A stretch of DNA of 64,000 nucleotides from UBA7672 sp965229115 (GTDB lineage: Bacteria; Pseudomonadota; Alphaproteobacteria; Caulobacterales; Hyphomonadaceae). The stretch lies in NCBI GenBank assembly GCA_965229115.1, contig CBDDIR010000003.1, forward strand, positions 3,038,001 to 3,102,000, given 5' to 3'. Positions 51,417-60,542 of this stretch are shown in pieces (the stretch's first letter is position 1; every line of letters starts with the position of its first letter). The notes below the pieces were generated by a model. The model searched no databases and was not told where the DNA came from. It saw nothing but the letters and a program-made list of their open reading frames with translations. Made by a program: the position numbers and the translations under genes.

Positions 51417-52172
51417 CTACTTCCAGTCCAGCGCGCCGCCCTCGAAACAAGCCGCAGCTCGCGCAGAGAACGAACCGCCCGCAACATCATGCAGCGCCAG
51501 TCCATCATATAGGGTGACTGGTCCTCGGCGCAGCCCTTTTCGCCCGCGCACCAGAACCCGCCCCGCAGCTGCGCCCGGCGTCGGCCTAACCGGCAGCACC
51601 TCGATCTCCCCCATGCGCGGGTTCAGCAGCTCCAGCAGGTCCGCCAGCACAGCCGCGCGATGGATCATCGTGATCCGCCCGCCCGGCTTGGTGACGTGGT
51701 GCAGGAACAACACCCACGCCTTCAGCGGCGTCTCCGCCAGATAAGCCGCCGTCTTCCCCGGCGCCGGCGCACGCACAGCAGCCGGATCGAAGAAGGGCGG
51801 ATTGGAGAACGCCTGGTCATAGACATTCTCGAGCGCCGACGGCCGCTCCGCGATGTCGTGCGAGCGCACATCCGCGCGCTCACCAAAACCATTCGACGCG
51901 ATCCCCTGCCCAGCCAGCGCAATCGCCGCTGCATCCCGCTCGAACCCCGTGACGTGGCATCCGCCCAGCCGGTGCGTCGCGCACAGCAGCGCCGCGCCCG
52001 CCCCGCTCCCGGCTTCAGCCAGCGACTCACCCACCTTCGCTGATAGGGACGCCGCCAGAAGCACCGCATCCATCCCGGCGCGATACCCCTTGGCCGGCTG
52101 GACCACAGTCACCGCCCCGCCGAGAAACCTGTCATAGGTAACAAGACCGCCCTCGGGCATCCGGCTGCTCAC
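51417..52172 (-). CDS. TrmN6-like tRNA/rRNA adenine N6-methyltransferase
   Basis: A 251-residue SAM methyltransferase with the N6-adenine motif SNPPFF, a glycine-rich AEAGSGAGAALL loop and FERD acidic end of strand 2, and an N-terminal YDRFLGGAVTVVQPAKGYRAGMDAVLLAAS typical of the YfiC/TrmN6 group, quoted only in part. The probable target is A37 of tRNA-Val. Its start overlaps the DUF2007 stop (ATGA). Confidence 0.8.
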   Translation of the reverse strand: MSSRMPEGGLVTYDRFLGGAVTVVQPAKGYRAGMDAVLLAASLSAKVGESLAEAGSGAGAALLCATHRLGGCHVTGFERDAAAIALAGQGIASNGFGERADVRSHDIAERPSALENVYDQAFSNPPFFDPAAVRAPAPGKTAAYLAETPLKAWVLFLHHVTKPGGRITMIHRAAVLADLLELLNPRMGEIEVLPVRPTPGAAAGRVLVRGRKGLRRGPVTLYDGLALHDVAGGSFSARAAACFEGGALDWK

Positions 52173-52423
52173 GTGTCCTCACCGCCCGCCTGCCAGTCCG
52201 CTTCGGTCACCTCGGGCGGGGCCTGGTCCAGCTGCTTCAGAACCTCTTTTGCGGTCTTTGCATACTCGTCCGGAACCATGATCCGGCGCTCCACCGCAGC
52301 GATACTGCCCTCCGCAGAGGCCATGAACCTGTCGGCCATGAAAGGATAGCACCCGGCCCCCTTCAGGAGCACCATGGCGTAGTCGAGCCGAATAGCGTCG
52401 TTTGTTCTCAGAACTTCGATCAT
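52169..52423 (-). CDS. DUF2007 family protein
   Basis: An 84-residue protein with the pattern MIEVLRTNDAIRLDYAMVLL, VERRIMVPDEYAKTAKEVL. The family is proposed to take part in signal transduction. Commonly found beside TrmN6-like and polyprenyl synthase genes in Alphaproteobacteria, as here; this is from general knowledge. Confidence 0.8.
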   Translation of the reverse strand: MIEVLRTNDAIRLDYAMVLLKGAGCYPFMADRFMASAEGSIAAVERRIMVPDEYAKTAKEVLKQLDQAPPEVTEADWQAGGEDT

Positions 52424-52501
52424 TTTCGCGACAACTTGCCACGCCGCTGACCAGCTCCGTGGTTCCTATTTCTTGACCAGCTTCTCACGCGACGAATATC
52501 G

Positions 52502-52507
52502 TATAAT
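52502..52507 (+). promoter_or_regulatory. Consensus -10 hexamer before the polyprenyl synthase gene
   Basis: TATAAT at 52502. The best TTGACC upstream (52473) is 23 bases away, too far for a standard -35 spacing. Transcription from here would begin near 52514, which rules out translation from TTG 52473. Confidence 0.45.
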
Positions 52508-52547
52508 AGCTGCGTCCCGTGAAGCGGGTTGGATAGCGCTCAAGGGG

Positions 52548-53576
52548 ATGGGATTGGCCGGTTACGCCGAAATCCAGACGCAAGCCTCGCCGCCTGCAAC
52601 GCCGATGGACCGCCTCGTGGCGCTCCTTCGTCCAGAGCTGGCGGAAGTGGAACGTCTGCTCGCTGAACGCGCGGCTAGCCCCGTCGCGACGATCCCCGAC
52701 CTGTCGGGCTACCTGATCGCCGCTGGCGGCAAGCGCCTGCGTCCGGTTCTCACCCTGGCCGCCGCCCGCGCCGTGGGCGGCCGTGGGGGCGATGCTGTCT
52801 GCAAGCTCGCCACCGCTGTCGAGTTCATCCACACCGCCACCCTCCTCCACGACGACGTGGTGGACGACAGCGACCTGCGCCGCGGCAAGGCCGCCGCCAA
52901 GAACGTCTGGGGCGCCTCCGCCTCCATCCTGGTTGGCGACTTCCTCTTCGCCCGTTCCTTCACCCTGATGACCGAGACGCGCGACCTGCGCATCCTCGAC
53001 ATCCTCAGCCGCGCGTCCTGCGTCATCGCCGAAGGCGAAGTTCGCCAGCTCGCAGCCCTCGGCAAGGTCGACCTGCCCTTCAACGAATACATGGCCATCG
53101 TCGAGGCCAAGACCGCCGCCCTGTTCGAAGCCGCCTCGCGCGCCGGCGCCTACACCGCCACGAACGATGATGCGATCGCCGACGCCATGGGCGAATACGG
53201 CCGCCGTCTCGGCCGCGCCTTCCAGATCATCGACGACCTGCTCGATTACGGCGGCCTCACCTCCGTCATCGGCAAATCCGTCGGCGACGACTTCCGGGAA
53301 GGCAAGCTGACGCTCCCCGTGCTCTACGCGCGTGAAGCCGCCGACGCCGCCGATCTGAAATTCTGGGACCGCGTCATGGGCGAGCGCGAGCAGGTCGACA
53401 CCGACCTCGCCCACGCCATCCACCTGATCCGCTCCTCCGGCGCCGCCGAACGCACGCTGCAGACCGCGCGCGACGAAGCCAAAGCCGCCAAGGAAGCCCT
53501 CGCCCGCGCCTCCCGCGGCCCCTTCCACGACGGCCTCGCCGACCTCGCCGACTACTGCGTCAGCCGCGCGTTCTAG
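52548..53576 (+). CDS. ispB: Polyprenyl diphosphate synthase (octaprenyl/solanesyl type)
   Basis: About 342 residues. First Asp-rich motif DDVVDDSD with LLH before it, second motif FQIIDDLLDYGG, and GGKRLRPVLTLAAA at the start of the fold. It lengthens isoprenyl chains for ubiquinone side chains. The chain length is not predictable with certainty. ATG 52548 is used; 52605 (MDRLVALL) is possible, and TTG 52473 is excluded by the promoter at 52502. Confidence 0.9.
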   Translation: MGLAGYAEIQTQASPPATPMDRLVALLRPELAEVERLLAERAASPVATIPDLSGYLIAAGGKRLRPVLTLAAARAVGGRGGDAVCKLATAVEFIHTATLLHDDVVDDSDLRRGKAAAKNVWGASASILVGDFLFARSFTLMTETRDLRILDILSRASCVIAEGEVRQLAALGKVDLPFNEYMAIVEAKTAALFEAASRAGAYTATNDDAIADAMGEYGRRLGRAFQIIDDLLDYGGLTSVIGKSVGDDFREGKLTLPVLYAREAADAADLKFWDRVMGEREQVDTDLAHAIHLIRSSGAAERTLQTARDEAKAAKEALARASRGPFHDGLADLADYCVSRAF

Positions 53577-53582
53577 GTCGCG

Positions 53583-54161
53583 TCACCACAGATCCAGCTC
53601 GGGCTTTGATGCGAGGATCTCATACACCTTGCTAAAGACGGGTGAGGCGGCGCACTCCGGATCGACGCCGTTCGAGAACAGCCGCCCATCGCTGAGACCT
53701 TCCATGGCATACGATGGGCCGTGGCTTCTGAAGCAGGTCCCGTACTCAGCAGATACCTTGATTGCAGGCGTCGTTGCCGCGAGCTCGGGCAACATCGCCA
53801 TGATTGGAGCAGCGTCTTCTGCGGGGAGTTTCCGCGTCGAGGTATGCGCGACTCGTTTGAGGTAGGCAGCCGGCAGCAGGCGATAACCCGTGATGCCTGC
53901 TTCATCGATCACGTATCCGATGACCCTGCCCTCACCGTCCAACTGGGAATACGCCGTGATCCATATCCGGAGTTGCGGTCGATCACTTGCCTGCAGCGGA
54001 GGGAGCTTCACGGCCTCGGCATACTCCGCAACCGGATCCGTGGACGGACGCATCGCGCTAGGCTCATATGACAGCGCTGCCCAGCCCCCGGCGGCCGCAC
54101 CGGCCAGCACAACGGCAAAGATCGCATACGGCGCTGCAGTCGCAAGGCGCATGGAACTCAT
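53583..54161 (-). CDS. Membrane-anchored hypothetical protein
   Basis: A 192-residue protein with one N-terminal hydrophobic helix (YAIFAVVLAGAAAGGWAAL), then a soluble part containing GEGRVIGYVIDEAGITGYRLLP and two late Cys (GTCFRS, PECAAS). No family recognised. The MRL start at 54152 is an alternative. Function unknown. Confidence 0.65.
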   Translation of the reverse strand: MSSMRLATAAPYAIFAVVLAGAAAGGWAALSYEPSAMRPSTDPVAEYAEAVKLPPLQASDRPQLRIWITAYSQLDGEGRVIGYVIDEAGITGYRLLPAAYLKRVAHTSTRKLPAEDAAPIMAMLPELAATTPAIKVSAEYGTCFRSHGPSYAMEGLSDGRLFSNGVDPECAASPVFSKVYEILASKPELDLW

Positions 54162-54203
54162 CCCTGCGCAGGATGATACACGCAGCCCGCCGCGCGTTCT
54201 AGC

Positions 54204-55250
54204 TTAAGCGATATCCGCGCCCACCAAACCCGCCGCGACGCCCGACCGGCGCACGCGCCAGTGGATCCACACCGACACCAGCGCCAGCGCGCCAAACGCG
54301 ATCGCCGGCATCTGTCCGCCGAGGATCGTCGCCGCCACCGCCACCACCGCCGCATTCACCGCCCAGAACGCATGCACCAGCGCCACCTGCCAGTGACGCA
54401 GCCCGGCCTTGATCGCGATCTGGTAGGTGTGGTCGCGATGCGCCGCGAACAGCTGCTTGCCCTTCATTGACCGCCACGCCAGCGTCATCAGCACGTCTGA
54501 CAGGAACGGCAGCAACAGCATCGGCGGAATAAACAACAGGTCCGGCCGCGCCCGCACGAACTCGAGGCTCAGGCCGCCGAGTATCGCCCCCGCGAAATAC
54601 GCCCCCGCATCGCCGACAAACAGCTTCCCAGGAATATTCCACACCAGGAAGCCCGCCAGCCCGCCCGTCACCGCCATCGCCAGCAGCGCCAGATGCCACT
54701 GCCCCGTGAACCCCGCACAGATGCTCAAGCCCAGCGCCGCAATCGCCGCCATCCCCATGGCCAGCCCATTGGCGCCGTCCATGAAGTTCACCGCATTGAT
54801 CACCACCACCAGCCACGCCATCGAGCCGGCAATCGCCAGCGCATACGGCAATGCGATCGAAACGCCCGGCCACAGCCCCAGCACGTCCGCGCGCGCGCCA
54901 AACGCCGCCATCAGCCCCGTCAGCACCAGCACGGCCACCAGCCGGTAAGACGCCCGCAATGTCAGAATGTCATCCGCCAGCCCCAGCAGCAGCGCCGCCA
55001 GCGCCCCCGCCCCGGTCACATAGATCACCGCATCGAGATCCCACGGCGTCAGCTCCGTCACCACCACCGTCGCCAGCAGCGCAGAGATCGCCACCGCCAC
55101 CCCGCCCGATGTCGGCACAGCATGGCGTTGCGTCTTCCGCGCCTCGTTGGGCGCATCCATGATCCGCACCGACATCATCACACGGCACAGCAACGCCGCC
55201 GGCACAGCCGCCAGCACGAACGCAAGGATGAGGCGCAATGGCTCGCTCAT
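54204..55250 (-). CDS. MraY/WecA-family polyprenyl-phosphate sugar-1-phosphate transferase
   Basis: A 348-residue membrane enzyme with 10 or so helices. Motifs in order: RHAVPTSGG, LLGLADDILTL (Asp pair), NAVNFMDGANGLA, LFVGDAGA and HRDHTYQ. These match glycosyltransferase family 4, which loads a UDP-sugar phosphate on undecaprenyl phosphate for surface polysaccharide. The sugar is probably a HexNAc, by analogy. No polysaccharide cluster is nearby. Confidence 0.88.
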   Translation of the reverse strand: MSEPLRLILAFVLAAVPAALLCRVMMSVRIMDAPNEARKTQRHAVPTSGGVAVAISALLATVVVTELTPWDLDAVIYVTGAGALAALLLGLADDILTLRASYRLVAVLVLTGLMAAFGARADVLGLWPGVSIALPYALAIAGSMAWLVVVINAVNFMDGANGLAMGMAAIAALGLSICAGFTGQWHLALLAMAVTGGLAGFLVWNIPGKLFVGDAGAYFAGAILGGLSLEFVRARPDLLFIPPMLLLPFLSDVLMTLAWRSMKGKQLFAAHRDHTYQIAIKAGLRHWQVALVHAFWAVNAAVVAVAATILGGQMPAIAFGALALVSVWIHWRVRRSGVAAGLVGADIA

Positions 55251-55308
55251 GCCGTCTGGCTAGCGCAGTTCGACCTGCGCGGCCAACTCCCCCAACAGAA
55301 CTTGAAGT

Positions 55309-56214
55309 CTAAGAAGAAGCGCCGCGGAACGTCGTCGGCCGCACCCAGTATTTCCGCTTCTTCTCGGAAATCCGCCGCGCCGCACTCTCCGCCGCCGCAT
55401 CGCTCTCGAAAATCCCGAAGCATGTCGGCCCGCTGCCCGACATCCGCGCCAGCATGCACCCCGGCTCCGACCGGATCATGTTCAGCACCCGCTCGATCTC
55501 CGGACTGATCGCCATCGCCGCCGCCTGCAGGTCATTGCGATACTGCTGCAGCGACGCCACGAACCCCGGCAGGTCATCGCCCATCGGCGGCTCCACCTCG
55601 CGGAAATTCCGGTTCGCGCCCATCTGGTCGAACTTCGCGAACACCTTGCGCGTCTCCAGCGCGATCCCCGGATTGACCAGCACCGCGGGCATGTCCGGCG
55701 CAATCGCATCGATCAGCCGCTCGCCCGTGCCCCGCATCACCAGCGGCCGCAGCCGCACGCACGCGGGCACATCAGACCCAAGCTGCACAGCCAGTCGCTC
55801 CAGCGCCGTCTGCCCGAACTCGATCCCCCACATCTCGTTCAGCACATGCAGCGTCGCCGCCGCATCCGACGATCCGCCGCCCACGCCGCCAGCAATCGGC
55901 AGCTCCTTGTGCAGCACCAGCGTCGCGCCCAGCCCCTGCCGCTCGCACGCCTCGCGCAGCGCCATGCCCGCCGCCAGCGTCAGATTGTTCGGCGCGTTCT
56001 TCAGCGACTTCGCGCCCGGCCCCTCGACCTTCAGCGACAATTGCGGCCCCGGCCGCGCCGAAATCCGGTCCGCCGCCCGCGTATCCGCAAACATCACCAG
56101 ACTGTCGACAGGATGCAGCCCGCCCGCGCCCGGCGCGCCCACGTGCAGATACAGGTTCACCTTTGCAGGCGCCCAGGCTGTCGAGAAGTTCGCGCGATTT
56201 GGCAGTAAGCTCAT
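55309..56214 (-). CDS. ispE: 4-diphosphocytidyl-2-C-methyl-D-erythritol kinase
   Basis: A 301-residue GHMP kinase of the MEP isoprenoid pathway: STAWAPAKVNLYLHVGAPG start, ATP loop LPIAGGVGGGSSDAAA, SDVPAC, and C-terminal MSGSGPTCFGIF. Start 56214 fits the family and overlaps the TPR gene stop (ATGA); the longer frame to 56325 is a shadow. TPR protein and IspE are thus translationally coupled. Confidence 0.94.
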   Translation of the reverse strand: MSLLPNRANFSTAWAPAKVNLYLHVGAPGAGGLHPVDSLVMFADTRAADRISARPGPQLSLKVEGPGAKSLKNAPNNLTLAAGMALREACERQGLGATLVLHKELPIAGGVGGGSSDAAATLHVLNEMWGIEFGQTALERLAVQLGSDVPACVRLRPLVMRGTGERLIDAIAPDMPAVLVNPGIALETRKVFAKFDQMGANRNFREVEPPMGDDLPGFVASLQQYRNDLQAAAMAISPEIERVLNMIRSEPGCMLARMSGSGPTCFGIFESDAAAESAARRISEKKRKYWVRPTTFRGASS

Positions 56215-57965
56215 GGGCGCGAAGCTAGACTCGCTGCTGGCTTCGCTGGCAACCCCTTGTCGAGCTTGTTCCTCAGGGTTTGTTCGCGTTCCGGCCCCGG
56301 CTTCAGCCGCAACGCCGCGATCCACTGATAGCGCGCCTCCGCCGTGCGGCCGGTGCGCCAGTAAGCATCCCCCAGATGGTCCACAATCTCCGCATCCGCC
56401 GGCGACAGCTCCGACGCGCGCTCCAGATGCGTCACCGCCTCCTCATACTGGCCGAGCTTGAAATGCGCCCAGCCGAGGCTGTCGATGATATAGCCCTGGT
56501 CCGGCCGCGCCGACGCCGCCTCGCGCACCAGCGCCAGCCCCGCCTGCACCTTGTCGCCATTCTCGATCCAGCCGAAGCCGAGGAAGTTCTGGATCTCCGG
56601 CCGATCCGGCTCCAGCTCCAGCGCCGTCAGCGCATCGGCCTCCGCCGCCCGCCAGTTGCCGCCCGCGCGCAACGTCACGGCCCGTGCAAACAGCACACGC
56701 CAGTCCGGCTTCCGCGTCGAGGCATCCTCCGCAATGATCTCGTCATAGAGCTTGCGCGCCCGCTCGTGATTGCCGTTGATCCGGTTGAGATCGGCGACGC
56801 CCAGCTGGATGTCGCGCCGCTGCGAAGCCGCCAGCGCCTGGTCCGCCGCCACCAGCGATTCGCCCGGCCGATCCATCCCGTTGAACAGCCACGCCTGCTG
56901 GATCAGCGCCTGCGCGCGCCATGGCGAGGTCGCCGGCACTTCGCGCAACACCTCGATCGCGTCCTCTTCCCTGTCCTGCTGGTTGAACGCCTCTGCAAAC
57001 GCCAGTCGCGCCGGCGCCAGCTCCGGATCGAGACGCAACACGAGCGAATAGCGCAACGCCGCCAGCTCCGGGCTCGACTTCGCCACGCCGCCAACCGACG
57101 CCAGATACATCACCAGCGCCGCGCCCTGGCGAAGCGACAGCTTCGGCCGCGGCACAGGCCGCCCCGTCTCCAGCAGCTTCGCGACAGCTTCCGTCAGCGA
57201 GCTCTCGCCCTTCGCCTCGATCTCCATCGCCAGCGCCTTGCGCGCGCCAGCGAAGTCGCCGCGCGAAGCCAGCAGCCGCGTATTCAACGACATCACGATG
57301 TCGCTCGATCCCAGCGGCAACCTCTGCGCCTGACTGAACGCCTCGACCGCGCGCTCATCGCGCCCGGCATTCAGGAACATCAGCCCCTGTATCGTCGCCT
57401 GCTCGCCCGCCAGCATCCGCCGCGTCGGCACCTGCGCCAGCTCGACCAGACCCTTGTCCATGTTCTCGGTCGATGCGAGCCACGCCGACAGGAAGCCCGC
57501 CATGTCCGAATTGATCGCGCCGAGGCTGTTGTTGCGCAGCCGCTGCAGAGCCGCCGGTCCCTTGCCCGCACCGATCTCGTCGACCACCATCACTAGCTGC
57601 GCCGTCGGCGACTGCCGCGCCACATCCGCGCCCGCGCCCATCACCAGCCGCGTCGCCTCACCTGCATCACCGGAGATCAGCGTCGAGAACGCAGCCCGCT
57701 CCAGCAGGCTCGCATCCTCCGGTTCATTGACGAAGGCGCGGCGATAATAGGCTGCGGCCGCAGGCGCATCGCCCGCCATGCCGGCATAGCGGGCCGCGAT
57801 GAAGTCCGCATACTCCTGCTGGGTTTTCAGCTCGGCCATCGTCGTCGGCGAAAACCACTGGTCCGTCGGCCCGATGCTGACGCACCCCGCACTCACCGCA
57901 CCAGCGCTGACGCAGGCCGAAGCCGCCAACAGATACGCCCGAAGTCCTGACCACATGCCCGCCAT
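56211..57965 (-). CDS. TPR-repeat lipoprotein A
   Basis: About 584 residues. A signal/lipobox start (AGAVSAGCVS) is followed by many 34-residue TPR-like helices, the clearest near the end (IIDSLGWAHFKLGQYEEAV, EIVDHLGDAYWRTGRTAEA). TPR proteins scaffold complexes; this type is widespread before ispE in Alphaproteobacteria. Its C-terminal repeats match those of the TPR protein at 58171-60252. ATG 57965 is preferred; 57989 is possible. Confidence 0.82.
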   Translation of the reverse strand: MAGMWSGLRAYLLAASACVSAGAVSAGCVSIGPTDQWFSPTTMAELKTQQEYADFIAARYAGMAGDAPAAAAYYRRAFVNEPEDASLLERAAFSTLISGDAGEATRLVMGAGADVARQSPTAQLVMVVDEIGAGKGPAALQRLRNNSLGAINSDMAGFLSAWLASTENMDKGLVELAQVPTRRMLAGEQATIQGLMFLNAGRDERAVEAFSQAQRLPLGSSDIVMSLNTRLLASRGDFAGARKALAMEIEAKGESSLTEAVAKLLETGRPVPRPKLSLRQGAALVMYLASVGGVAKSSPELAALRYSLVLRLDPELAPARLAFAEAFNQQDREEDAIEVLREVPATSPWRAQALIQQAWLFNGMDRPGESLVAADQALAASQRRDIQLGVADLNRINGNHERARKLYDEIIAEDASTRKPDWRVLFARAVTLRAGGNWRAAEADALTALELEPDRPEIQNFLGFGWIENGDKVQAGLALVREAASARPDQGYIIDSLGWAHFKLGQYEEAVTHLERASELSPADAEIVDHLGDAYWRTGRTAEARYQWIAALRLKPGPEREQTLRNKLDKGLPAKPAASLASRP

Positions 57966-58058
57966 GCTGCCCCACCCACACCCTGTCATCAACAGGTCAT
58001 GTGAAGACGGGAACCCATGCAGTCAGGTTAACGGGAACCCTGAGAACAGGCACAACCT

Positions 58059-58156
58059 GTCATCCCGGGCGAGCGCAGCGAGACCCGGGACCCATCGGTG
58101 GCCCGTCGTGCTCTCGCAATGGGTCCCGGATAGCGCTCACGCGCTTCCGGGATGAC
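58059..58156. repeat. Palindromic intergenic repeat 1
   Basis: Ends are GTCATCCCGG (58059) and CCGGGATGAC (to 58156), and GGGACCCAT pairs with ATGGGTCCC inside. About 98 bp and able to form one long hairpin. It lies between the two TPR lipoprotein genes. Typical of non-autonomous REP/MITE-like elements in these genomes. Confidence 0.75.
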
Positions 58157-58170
58157 AACCTGGAACGAAC

Positions 58171-60252
58171 CTAAATATCGCTATTGCTCTCACGCTTCGG
58201 ATCGCGCGGCACTTCCGGCGTGTCGCGGCGAACCGGCGCCGGCGTGGTCAGCCCCGACTTCACCTTGGCCTCGATCAGCTCGCGATTGTGGTTCGGCGGG
58301 AAGGCTTTCAGCGAGGTCTCCCAGAACTTCTTCGCCTCTTCCTGCTCACCCAGGCGCCACTTCACATCGCCCATGTGGTCGGAAAGTTCCCAGTGCGCGA
58401 ACGGCTCATAGGCACGCAGCGCCATCTCGATGAAGCGGTTCGCCTCACGGAAATCGCCATACTGATAGTAGGCCCATCCGATACTATCGAGCAGGTTCGG
58501 CTCATCCGGCGTCAGGCGGATCGCGCGCTTCAGCAGGCGGAAGCCCTCGTCCAGCTCCTCGTTCGAAGCGTGACCATCGATCAGCGAGTAGCCGAAATTG
58601 TTCATCAGCCCGGTATTGTCCGGCTGCTCGACCAGCATGTGCCGCATCATCGCGAGGCCTTCATGGCGCTGCGGGCTGTCGACCAACATCGACGCGAGGA
58701 ATTGCTGCGTCGTCTCATCGTCCTGCACGGCGCGCGCGGCCTGCGCATCGGCAACCGCCGCCGCCACATTGCCCGCCTGGCTATGCGCCTGCGCCCGCGT
58801 CATCAGGCCATAGACCTGCTGCTCGGATGTCAGCGAACCCTGCTTCAGCGCCTCGTTCACCAGCTGCACGGCGCGGCTCGTCTTGTTGCCCGTCGTCAGC
58901 GCGCTCGCCGCCTGGATCTTCGCATCCGGGCTCGCATCGATCTTCAGCGACTCGTTCGTCATCGCCTCCAGCGTCTCGGGCGAGCCCAGCTCCAGCGCCG
59001 AGAGCCCCGCCGTCGAATACAGCAGCGCGCGCATTTCCTTCGGCGGATTGCCGATCTGCGCCAGCCGCAGCGCCGGCTCGAACTTGCCCTGCTCGTGCAG
59101 CTTGGCCACTTCCTGCACGCGGATCTCGCCATTGTTCGGATCGAGCAGCAGCGCGCTCTGGCGCATCGACGACAACAGGTAGTTGAACGGAATCTTCCCG
59201 CCACGGCCCGACATCACGGCCATGATCGCTTCCTGCTCTTCGATCAGCCCGGCCTCGTCGCCCAGCGCCTGCGCCATCGCCTGCGGCAGCGTGCGCAGCG
59301 GACGCTTGTCCTGCCCCGCCTTCGCGCGCTTCAGACGATCCGCGATATAGCTGTCATCCGGCGCCGCCGCAGACAGACGCGTCAGCAACTCGATCGCTTC
59401 CGGGTTACGGTCAATGCCACGCAGCAGCTCCGCCTGGCGCAGCGCGAGAAGACGCTGGCTCTGGAACTGACGCGCCCGCGCGAAATAGGTCGGCGAGTCT
59501 GCTTCTTCCGCACGCGGCGCATCGAACGTCTTCGGCGCCTGGTCGTAAACCGCCAGCGCCGCCGTCGTATCGCCAAGGCCCTCGGCCAACAGCGCGCGAT
59601 GCCCCAGCAGCGTCGCCGCCGGCAACACGCTCCGCATCTTCGTCATCTCGCTCTGCGCATCCACGGCATTGCCGTTGAACGCATAGACCCACGCACGCAG
59701 ATGGTTCGCGCTCATCCATTGCGACGCACGCCGGCTCGCCATGCCGTCGATCACCGTCTGCGCAAAGGCGGGATCGTTCGCCGCCAGCGCATCGACCACC
59801 ACATAGCCCCACGCGCCTGCATTCACCTTCTTGGCGTAGTCAGCCCGCACGCGGCTCATGAACGCGGCCATGTCGCCTGCTTCGACCATGTCGTTCGCGC
59901 CCGGATACGGCGCCAGGCGCGCCTGATAGGGCGCGGTCGCCTTTGCCGCCGCCGACACCGGCGTCACCGGCTCGACGCGCTTGGCCGGATCAACCGCCGG
60001 CGCATCCGGATCGGCATTCTCCACCAGCGGCGTCTCGAGCTGCGGCTGGACCTCCGCCAGCAGCGTCTTTGGCGCTGCATTCTCGCGCGGCACCGTCCCG
60101 CACGAATTCATCGGCTGCACCCCGCCGCCCGTGAACACATAGACCGTCCGGCAGCCATTCTCGCTGAACCCGGGCACGCCCATCGAGGAGCAAGCCGCCA
60201 GCACAGCGGTCGCCGATGCCGCAATCAAAAGGCGCAGTTTCAGGTGTGTCAT
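58171..60252 (-). CDS. TPR-repeat lipoprotein B
   Basis: A 693-residue protein with a signal and lipobox (VLAACSSMG), a Pro/Ala linker, then TPR helices to the end. The last repeats (LLDSIGWAYYQYGDFREAN, SDHMGDVKWRLGEQEEA) parallel lipoprotein A, implying a common ancestor. Function unknown; both are predicted in the outer membrane or periplasm. Confidence 0.82.
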   Translation of the reverse strand: MTHLKLRLLIAASATAVLAACSSMGVPGFSENGCRTVYVFTGGGVQPMNSCGTVPRENAAPKTLLAEVQPQLETPLVENADPDAPAVDPAKRVEPVTPVSAAAKATAPYQARLAPYPGANDMVEAGDMAAFMSRVRADYAKKVNAGAWGYVVVDALAANDPAFAQTVIDGMASRRASQWMSANHLRAWVYAFNGNAVDAQSEMTKMRSVLPAATLLGHRALLAEGLGDTTAALAVYDQAPKTFDAPRAEEADSPTYFARARQFQSQRLLALRQAELLRGIDRNPEAIELLTRLSAAAPDDSYIADRLKRAKAGQDKRPLRTLPQAMAQALGDEAGLIEEQEAIMAVMSGRGGKIPFNYLLSSMRQSALLLDPNNGEIRVQEVAKLHEQGKFEPALRLAQIGNPPKEMRALLYSTAGLSALELGSPETLEAMTNESLKIDASPDAKIQAASALTTGNKTSRAVQLVNEALKQGSLTSEQQVYGLMTRAQAHSQAGNVAAAVADAQAARAVQDDETTQQFLASMLVDSPQRHEGLAMMRHMLVEQPDNTGLMNNFGYSLIDGHASNEELDEGFRLLKRAIRLTPDEPNLLDSIGWAYYQYGDFREANRFIEMALRAYEPFAHWELSDHMGDVKWRLGEQEEAKKFWETSLKAFPPNHNRELIEAKVKSGLTTPAPVRRDTPEVPRDPKRESNSDI

Positions 60253-60384
60253 GGGCCCAACGCTATCCGAACGCCGTCACAGGCTCAACTAAGCCTGGAG
60301 CGTTGAATTGCGACCCATAATTTGTCGTGATCTGGGCAGACCCGCAGCCTATTGGCGCCCGGGAGCACCCACCGCCAGCGCGGT

Positions 60385-60539
60385 AGCTCTTCCCCCGCCT
60401 GCGGGGGAAGTGGATCGGCGCGCAGCGCCGAGACGATGGGGGCGAGCCGGATTTACAGGACGTCGTCAAACACGATCGCGCCCGTAACCCGCCCCCATCC
60501 CGGCTTCGCCGTACTTCCCCCGCAAGCGGGGGAAGAGCT
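60385..60539. repeat. Palindromic intergenic repeat 2
   Basis: Each end carries the short palindrome CTTCCCCCGC...GCGGGGGAAG, and the flanking AGCT at 60385 is matched in inverted form by AGCT ending at 60539. About 155 bp, between the TPR and ETF-QO genes. Confidence 0.7.
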
Positions 60540-60542
60540 CGC

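Noticed and set aside
58288..60306. 672-codon plus-strand open frame
   Set aside because: Antisense shadow of TPR lipoprotein B.
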